Assembly (NCBI GenBank): GCA_021794655.1 | Contig: JAJYQJ010000137.1 | Coordinates: 1-39,047, forward strand | Direction of reading: 5' to 3' | Source of the DNA: Actinomycetes bacterium | GTDB lineage: Bacteria; Actinomycetota; Acidimicrobiia; Acidimicrobiales; RAAP-2 | Length of the DNA stretch: 39,047 nucleotides | In this document: in pieces, positions 34,237-39,047 of the stretch | Numbering within the stretch: position 1 is the stretch's first letter | Layout of the letters: the number at the start of each line of letters is the position of its first letter | Position numbers and translations under genes: made by a program | Notes under the pieces: model-generated | Database searches by the model: none | Told to the model about the DNA's origin: nothing | What the model saw: the letters and a program-made list of their open reading frames with translations, nothing else

Positions 34237-34430
34237 CTAGTCCCACAACGCCCCGACGGTAGGCCTTGAGTCTGGCCGTAGGGGGGGATGCTGTGAGAGG
34301 CGGAGAGAGGCCCAGGGGGTCAAGTAGAGAACAGCTCGTTTGCGAGCGTCGCAGAGAGCCGGCCCCAACGACCCCCGGGCCGAACCGCCTGGGACCCCCT
34401 GCTTGACCAGGGCTAACGGCAACTCGCAGA
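34237..34430 (+). ncRNA. Candidate structured RNA upstream of the DUF4193-like gene
   Basis: A 5' hairpin pairs CCCCGACGG (34251-34259) with CCGTAGGGG (34276-34284), with one G/A mismatch. A long-range stem pairs CAGGGGGTC (34313-34321) with GACCCCCTG (34393-34401). Inside it are GCTCG-TTTG-CGAGC and GGCCC/GGGCC hairpins. A possible promoter (TTGACG at 34202-34207, TAATCT at 34227-34232, 19-bp spacer) precedes it. It was compared by eye with tmRNA, RNase P and SRP RNA hallmarks and matches none. It could be a small RNA or a series of hairpins without function. Confidence 0.35.
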
Positions 34431-34471
34431 AATTTATCTCTGAGACAACGCGTAATTTCGTTACAAAATGC

Positions 34472-34499
34472 TTGACGTCGGCTCCTGAGCGTCTATGCT
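34472..34499 (+). promoter_or_regulatory. SigA-type promoter for the DUF4193-like gene
   Basis: TTGACG (34472-34477), 16-bp spacer, TATGCT (34494-34499). Transcription should start around 34506-34510, at or next to the ATG at 34510. This rules out the earlier in-frame ATG at 34495, which lies inside the -10 box. Confidence 0.7.
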
Positions 34500-34509
34500 C
34501 CCGCGGCAA

Positions 34510-34989
34510 ATGGCTACGCGAAAATCTACAGCACACGAAGAACTGCCCGACGCAGTAGTAGAAGACGACCTCGTTGACATCGACGACGTAGACGATGTCG
34601 ACGAGTTGGTCGACGAAGAGGACGCGCTCGGGATCGAGGACGTCTTGGACGACGAGATCTTGGTCGGGGCTACTCCAGATGAGGCAATCTTGATCCCAGA
34701 GCCCGCGGTTGCCCTAGAACGTAACACTGATGACTCAGAGGATGACGACGACGAAGACCCAGACGATGAGGACGTCGAGGCGAGCCTCGACGTAATACTG
34801 AAGGAACGTCTCGTAGTAGAAGATGAACCAGTTGACGACGAGGTATTAGATAGCGACGACAGAAGCGACACCTCTGAGAGGGTTCTTCCGAAGCAACCAG
34901 ACGAGTTTGTCTGCAGGTCATGTTTCTTGGTGAAGCATCCAAGCCAGCTGGCAGATAAGAAGCGGATGCTCTGTCGGGACTGTGTCTGA
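34510..34989 (+). CDS. DUF4193-like acidic protein with C-terminal zinc ribbon
   Basis: 159 aa from the ATG at 34510. A long run rich in Asp and Glu (about 20-115) is followed by the conserved end V-L-P-K-Q-P-D-E-F-V-C-R-S-C-F-L-V, then R-D-C, giving two CxxC pairs that probably bind zinc. DUF4193 proteins of other actinobacteria are about 100 aa, so the acidic part is longer here. The function is unknown. The preceding promoter predicts a leaderless mRNA, and no ribosome binding site is present. Confidence 0.75.
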   Translation: MATRKSTAHEELPDAVVEDDLVDIDDVDDVDELVDEEDALGIEDVLDDEILVGATPDEAILIPEPAVALERNTDDSEDDDDEDPDDEDVEASLDVILKERLVVEDEPVDDEVLDSDDRSDTSERVLPKQPDEFVCRSCFLVKHPSQLADKKRMLCRDCV

Positions 34990-35575
34990 CGTGGGCACAG
35001 ACACGAGTGAAAGACAACCTAGCGGGGCAAGACTTCTGCGGGCCGTAGCGGACTTGACCCTTTACGCTCCCGTTGGACTCGTCGTGTCGGTGATTGAGGA
35101 TATGCCAGAGCTCGTCGACAAAGGGAGGGGAGTTCTTGGACAGCGCTTGAACAACGCTCGTTTCGCAGGCAAGTTCGCCGTCGACCTTGGCACATCTAGG
35201 ATAAAGAGATCTCTCCGTAGCGATACTGGTTCACTAACACCCAGTAGTGTCGCTGCTTCAAACGAAGCGCGCTCTGATCCACTTAATGAAGATATGCCCA
35301 TCGAAACTGCGTCGGCGCAGGCGTCTAACCATGACGGTGAAGCCGCCCAGCGACACGCAACGAGAGATCACCCTGATCGTTACGCTGCGCTGGATCTGGC
35401 AATTCCTGGATATTCGGCCCTCTCTGCATCCCAGGTCGTTGCGCGCTTGGAGAATCTCGAAGTGAGCGATCTAAGAGCAATTCTCGCTTACGAGCTTGCG
35501 ACACGAGGCCGCAGGACGATAATAGGTCGCGCCGAACAACTCATCGAAGCGATCTCAAACGCCGAGGGACCCTGA
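34982..35575 (+). CDS. Hypothetical actinobacterial protein, helical, with C-terminal SAP-like motif
   Basis: 197 aa from a GTG overlapping the DUF4193-like gene by 8 bp. The N-terminal part has a hydrophobic or amphipathic segment (DLTLYAPVGLVVSVIEDMPEL), the middle is polar and probably disordered, and the C-terminus (YSALSASQVVARLENLEVSDL to GRRTIIGRAEQLI) is helical and resembles the C-terminal helices of lipid-droplet-associated-like actinobacterial proteins. Function is not assigned. Confidence 0.65.
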   Translation: MSDVGTDTSERQPSGARLLRAVADLTLYAPVGLVVSVIEDMPELVDKGRGVLGQRLNNARFAGKFAVDLGTSRIKRSLRSDTGSLTPSSVAASNEARSDPLNEDMPIETASAQASNHDGEAAQRHATRDHPDRYAALDLAIPGYSALSASQVVARLENLEVSDLRAILAYELATRGRRTIIGRAEQLIEAISNAEGP

Positions 35576-35585
35576 TATCTCTAAC

Positions 35586-36041
35586 GTGGAAACCGTTAGA
35601 GTGTTCGAGGCTAAAGACCTGCCCTACTGTGCACAGTTGGTCGCGTTAGCTCGCAGTGAAGCCGTGACGATCAGGGGAGGTAGCTCGCTCGCTGGTCTCG
35701 CGAGTGATCCAGTTGAGTTGGTTAACTCCTGGGCGTCAAGTGGGGGTCGGCTCACGACGTTGCTGGTTGGGCTGTTCCATGGCTCTTTAGTTGGACTCGC
35801 CGCAGGCACCATAGACCCCACCTCACACGAAGGCCGCGTCGAGATCTGCTATGTCGAGCAGGCAGCACGCGGCGTCGGTGTTGGTCGAGCTTTGATCGAA
35901 GCGCTACTCGCATGGTTCAAAGAGCAACGCTGCATCGTAGTCGACGCGCTCGCATTACCTGGAGATCGCGAGTCAAAACGACTCTTAGAAGCAGCTGGAT
36001 TCAAGACCCGGCTCTTGGTCCTGCGCGACGAGCTCGGTTGA
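35586..36041 (+). CDS. GNAT-family N-acetyltransferase
   Basis: 151 aa, GTG start. The acetyl-CoA loop is Q-A-A-R-G-V-G-V-G-R-A-L (motif A), followed by a helix and ALALPGDRESKRLLEAAGF, the motif B end of the fold. The substrate is unknown. It is close behind the previous gene and probably co-transcribed. Its last 41 bp overlap the 3' end of the convergent minus-strand gene. Confidence 0.85.
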   Translation: METVRVFEAKDLPYCAQLVALARSEAVTIRGGSSLAGLASDPVELVNSWASSGGRLTTLLVGLFHGSLVGLAAGTIDPTSHEGRVEICYVEQAARGVGVGRALIEALLAWFKEQRCIVVDALALPGDRESKRLLEAAGFKTRLLVLRDELG

Positions 36042-37233
36042 GCCCACCACTGACCTTTCCAGCCGATGGTGGAGGCGGTGGTGGCACGCGGACTCCGAGT
36101 AGGTGAGCAAGTGCCGGAACCGACCCAGCTGCGCTCAGGGCGCGTGTTTTCACTCCGTCTCCGGCGGGGATCCCCTTTGGCTTCACCGTCCTCTTGACCG
36201 GTGACGCTAGAACCGCCTCCAAGAGGCCGAACCAGTCTTCTTCGTGAAGCTCGCCCGTCATAGCCTCACCTGCGGCCGCCGCTAAGCGCACAGCGAGGTC
36301 CGAGGGACAGCGGGTCCCCGGTTCTGGCGGCCGGGCGGATACCTTGAGTGCCGCTAGGACGTCTCCTTCATCGAGAGCGGCGGTGACTTGAGATATCCAG
36401 CGATCACGAACTGCACCAACTTTCACCGCGAGCTCCTCTTGGAGGCTCTTCGCGATCGCCTTGCCTTCGTCGTCAAGGGTTACAACTCTCGACCCTGCGA
36501 CCAACGACCTCAGCTCTTTGATGCCCAAAGCTGAGTCGGTGGCAACAGAACTTGCCCGATCCTTCCACTCAGCGAGTCTTATAACTGGCTGGAGCTCTTC
36601 AGCCATCTCCAAGAGCGCATCTGCTGCAACCGGCGGTCGCCCGTTAGCCTTCTCCTGCGCGTTCTGCTCATCGATCGCTCGCCTAACCGAGGGCATTCCA
36701 CCCCGCAAGAGCTGTTCGGCGACCGGCAGTTGTTCGGGGGGCAACGTCGCTAGCACCGCATTTCGGTGCACCATCGAAGTCGGCCGTTTGAGGGCGCCGG
36801 CCAACTCGGTCCTGCCGCGTCGTACACGATCGGCTCTTTTTGGCTCTTGCCTTCTCCGACCCGCTTTAGCGTCGCTAGAATGACCCTTACCGTCACCGTC
36901 GGCGGCTCGTCGCTCAGATCTCTTCGATCCCGATTTCTGGCCTTTAGCGAGCGTCACGGTCACGCCGGGCTTCAGTCTCGATGGACCGAGCACCGCGATC
37001 CGTTCAGGTGCGTCGGAGGCGGGCTTCAAAGAGCCTACGGGCTCCAGCGCGACGATCTCGATTCCTTCGAGCCCAGACGCAACCTGGGCCCTGAAAATGG
37101 CGCCTGGTTGGCTCCCTGCGGGTACGAGCGAGGACTCCAGGGTTCCACGAGGCTCCCGGGCTCCAGCTGCCCTCCACGTCCAAGTAGAGTTCTCAGACGT
37201 ACTGGTTAGTTCGATCTCAAGGTGACGCGGCAT
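36001..37233 (-). CDS. Hypothetical protein, 410 aa, not recognised
   Basis: ATG at 37233. The N-terminal 105 residues are beta-rich (IELTSTSENSTWTWRAAGAREP onward), then comes a very basic linker of Lys/Arg (about 110-150), a helical domain with charged helices, and a proline run (VPPPPPPSAGK) near the end. A role in nucleic-acid or cell-wall contact is conceivable from the basic linker but unsupported. No family motif was found. It is divergent from htrA and overlaps the GNAT gene by 41 bp. Confidence 0.7.
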   Translation of the reverse strand: MPRHLEIELTSTSENSTWTWRAAGAREPRGTLESSLVPAGSQPGAIFRAQVASGLEGIEIVALEPVGSLKPASDAPERIAVLGPSRLKPGVTVTLAKGQKSGSKRSERRAADGDGKGHSSDAKAGRRRQEPKRADRVRRGRTELAGALKRPTSMVHRNAVLATLPPEQLPVAEQLLRGGMPSVRRAIDEQNAQEKANGRPPVAADALLEMAEELQPVIRLAEWKDRASSVATDSALGIKELRSLVAGSRVVTLDDEGKAIAKSLQEELAVKVGAVRDRWISQVTAALDEGDVLAALKVSARPPEPGTRCPSDLAVRLAAAAGEAMTGELHEEDWFGLLEAVLASPVKRTVKPKGIPAGDGVKTRALSAAGSVPALAHLLGVRVPPPPPPSAGKVSGGLNRARRAGPRAGS

Positions 37234-37313
37234 TTCGAGGATACGCTAGCGCGAGTTTGCCCAACCGTGAAACGCGCCCGGCCCCCGGAGGGTCCTCGCT
37301 TCTCCTAACATGT

Positions 37314-38801
37314 ATGAAAGGCGGTGCGCGCTGGCCCGAGACGAGCGAGAGGACGAAGATCGACGAGATGGAAAACGACCAAGAACCCCTTGATCCTGCG
37401 CAAAGTTCGCTAAGTCCGAACGTTCCACCGTGGCCCCTGTTGCCACCTGCTTCGACTCCACCACACGGGTGGGAGCCGACCGGCCAGACACCGAGTCCTC
37501 TGCTTGATCCAAACTCCGCTTTATACGACGCTCAACGATCGAACAACCCCTCGGTTGCGCCTACGCGAGGCGGTGGACGAAGGCTACTCATCACTGTCCT
37601 TGTGGCAGCCCTCGTCGGGGGAGTTGCGGGAGCTGGAGTTGCCGCGGGGTTGCATCGGCTCGATTCGAGTTCGACTGGCCTCACGATCCAAGAGAGTTCT
37701 GCTCCGCCAGGACCTGGCATCTTGAGCGGGAACATCTCGATTCCGGGCTTGGTCCACCAGGTGCTCCCCGCCGTCGTCTCGATCGCGGTTGTTTCGGGGA
37801 ACTTAGAGGACGAAGGTACCGGAATGATCGTATCTTCGAACGGGATGGTCGTGACGAACAATCACGTTATTGCTCTTGCAACATCGAATAGTTCTGCGAC
37901 AATTACGGTAACTGAGTCAGGCACCACAAAAGGACATCGTGCGACCTTAGTCGGGACCGACCCAACGAGCGACGTAGCACTTCTCAAGGTTTCAGGTGTT
38001 TCAGGGCTGCCCACCGTGACGTTTGGGAACTCCAACCGGGCGGTCGTAGGAGATGCGGTCGTCGCGATCGGTAATGCCCTAGGCCTTGCCGCTGGAACGC
38101 CGACTGTGACCCAAGGCATCGTCTCAGCCCTCGGGCGCACCGTCACTGCAACCGCGAGCGGCGCGGGGGTCTCTGAAACGCTCACGAACATGATTCAGAC
38201 AGACGCCGCGATAAATCCTGGCAACTCAGGGGGGCCCCTGCTGGACAGCTCTGGACAAGTCATAGGGATGAACACCGCTGTTGCGGGCACCACAGCTGGG
38301 GGAGTGAACTCTCAAAACATAGGATTTGCAATACCTTCGGCCAAGATAGAAGCGCTCCTTCCTGAACTTCAAAAGGGCGGGATTGCTGCTGCAGGAGGCG
38401 GCTATCTCGGCGTCGACATCACGACCCTCACGCCTCAACTCCGCCAGCAGTACGGCTTTACCCCAACGAGTGGAGCGGTGATCTTAGACGTTGTCCCGGG
38501 AACGCCCGCTTCAAACGCCGGCCTACAGCAAGGAGACGTTATTGTCGGGGTGGACTCGACAGCGATAACCTCAGCAGAGTCCCTACAGAGCGTGATAGGC
38601 AAGGACCGGCCGGGCCAGCGCGTCTCTGTCACTTACTACGTTGGCAACGAACGCCGCGTCGTCTCGATCACCTTGGCGCAGAAGCCCCAAACCACACTGC
38701 AACCGTCCCAACCCGTGATACCAACCATTCCAGGTCCACAAGGAGGCGGATCGAGCGTAGGTGGGGGACAGGGAAACAGCGGGCTACTGCCGATCGGGTG
38801 A
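37314..38801 (+). CDS. HtrA/DegP-like membrane-anchored serine protease
   Basis: 495 aa from ATG 37314; ATG 37368 is an alternative start. A proline-rich cytoplasmic tail (about 1-88) is followed by one membrane span (91-112), a trypsin-like domain with H184 (TNNHVI), D220 (TSDVALLKV) and S305 (NPGNSGGPL), then a PDZ domain (about 325-440) and a Gly/Pro-rich tail. This is the layout of actinobacterial HtrA/PepD proteases, which act on misfolded extracytoplasmic proteins. The short name is left blank because several paralogues exist. Confidence 0.92.
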   Translation: MKGGARWPETSERTKIDEMENDQEPLDPAQSSLSPNVPPWPLLPPASTPPHGWEPTGQTPSPLLDPNSALYDAQRSNNPSVAPTRGGGRRLLITVLVAALVGGVAGAGVAAGLHRLDSSSTGLTIQESSAPPGPGILSGNISIPGLVHQVLPAVVSIAVVSGNLEDEGTGMIVSSNGMVVTNNHVIALATSNSSATITVTESGTTKGHRATLVGTDPTSDVALLKVSGVSGLPTVTFGNSNRAVVGDAVVAIGNALGLAAGTPTVTQGIVSALGRTVTATASGAGVSETLTNMIQTDAAINPGNSGGPLLDSSGQVIGMNTAVAGTTAGGVNSQNIGFAIPSAKIEALLPELQKGGIAAAGGGYLGVDITTLTPQLRQQYGFTPTSGAVILDVVPGTPASNAGLQQGDVIVGVDSTAITSAESLQSVIGKDRPGQRVSVTYYVGNERRVVSITLAQKPQTTLQPSQPVIPTIPGPQGGGSSVGGGQGNSGLLPIG

Positions 38802-38889
38802 GCTCTTAGCTGAGCATTGAAGCAATCGCCGATAGAGTAGGGAACTTCGGCCCTAGCGGGCGGCGGCGTTTCGCTCCACGATAGCTACC

Positions 38890-39047
38890 GTGGCAATCTA
38901 CAGTGAGCTTCTTGAGGCCGTCATGGACAGCGAGGGCGACTCAGGGTCGCTGACTACCGGCGAGTTGCTCGCGCTCCTCATTGAGTCTCGAAGTTGCCTC
39001 GATGCGGGGACAGACGGGGGAGCCGCTGATGCAGTTGCCCGCGAGCT
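38890..39047 (+). CDS. Start of a hypothetical protein, cut by the window end
   Basis: From the GTG at 38890 the frame stays open to the end of the window (52 codons). The amino acids (AIYSELLEAVMDSEGD, then TTGELLALLIESR) look like a helical protein. An ATG at 38923 is an alternative start. No ribosome binding site was seen before GTG 38890. Confidence 0.45.
   Translation, partial: MAIYSELLEAVMDSEGDSGSLTTGELLALLIESRSCLDAGTDGGAADAVARE

Noticed and set aside
34156-34494. tmRNA, RNase P RNA or SRP RNA
   Set aside because: The tag peptide coding part, the P RNA core words and the SRP tetraloop region were not seen.

Overview
The window looks like chromosomal DNA of an actinobacterium, most likely class Acidimicrobiia (inference). 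The evidence is a complete Pup-proteasome locus, a fused FO synthase (FbiC), a DUF4193-like zinc-ribbon protein, frequent GTG starts in G+C-rich DNA, and a secreted protein with the 'GYWLVASDGG...FGDA.FYGS' repeats common in that class. No rRNA, tRNA, CRISPR array or intact insertion sequence was recognised.

Layout. (1) 1-2560: the 3' part of a giant repetitive exported protein. (2) 2607-10282, minus strand: a tightly coupled operon read tal-gnd-zwf-pgl-fbiC-LOG-family gene. It joins the oxidative and part of the non-oxidative pentose phosphate pathway to deazaflavin (F420) biosynthesis; most junctions are 4-nt stop/start overlaps. (3) 10630-17505, plus strand: a sugar-type ABC importer (ATPase, two permeases, lipoprotein binding protein) followed directly by an OmpR-type response regulator and a histidine kinase. 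This stretch holds an unusual number of short tandem repeats (12-, 7-, 15- and 12-bp units). (4) 17603-19618, minus: transketolase, divergent from a hotdog thioesterase. (5) 20287-21866, minus: an AbiEi/AbiEii-type toxin-antitoxin pair with a perfect inverted repeat just upstream. (6) 22321-23952: three small membrane proteins and a TrmI-type tRNA methyltransferase, convergent with a small ferredoxin.

(7) 24585-32396: the proteasome locus ARC/Mpa-dop-pup-prcB-prcA-pafA followed by tatA and tatC. Dop deamidates the C-terminal Gln of Pup, PafA attaches Pup to target lysines, ARC unfolds pupylated proteins and PrcA/PrcB degrades them. pafB and pafC, which separate pafA from tatA in mycobacteria, are absent from this interval. 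(8) 32515-34155: a double-length ThyX-like protein with two diverged ThyX signatures. (9) 34155-34500: a noncoding stretch with several stem-loops, ending in a clear SigA-type promoter placed so that the DUF4193-like gene would be leaderless. (10) 34982-39047: a small helical protein, a GNAT acetyltransferase, an unrecognised 410-aa protein on the minus strand, an HtrA-like membrane-anchored serine protease and the start of one more gene.

The most interesting points are the pentose phosphate/FO-synthase operon, the heptamer array that repeats the stop-start junction between response regulator and kinase, the repeat expansion in the kinase dimerisation hairpin, the tandem ThyX protein, and the structured region plus leaderless promoter before the DUF4193-like gene. 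All calls come from reading the sequence; no database search was run.
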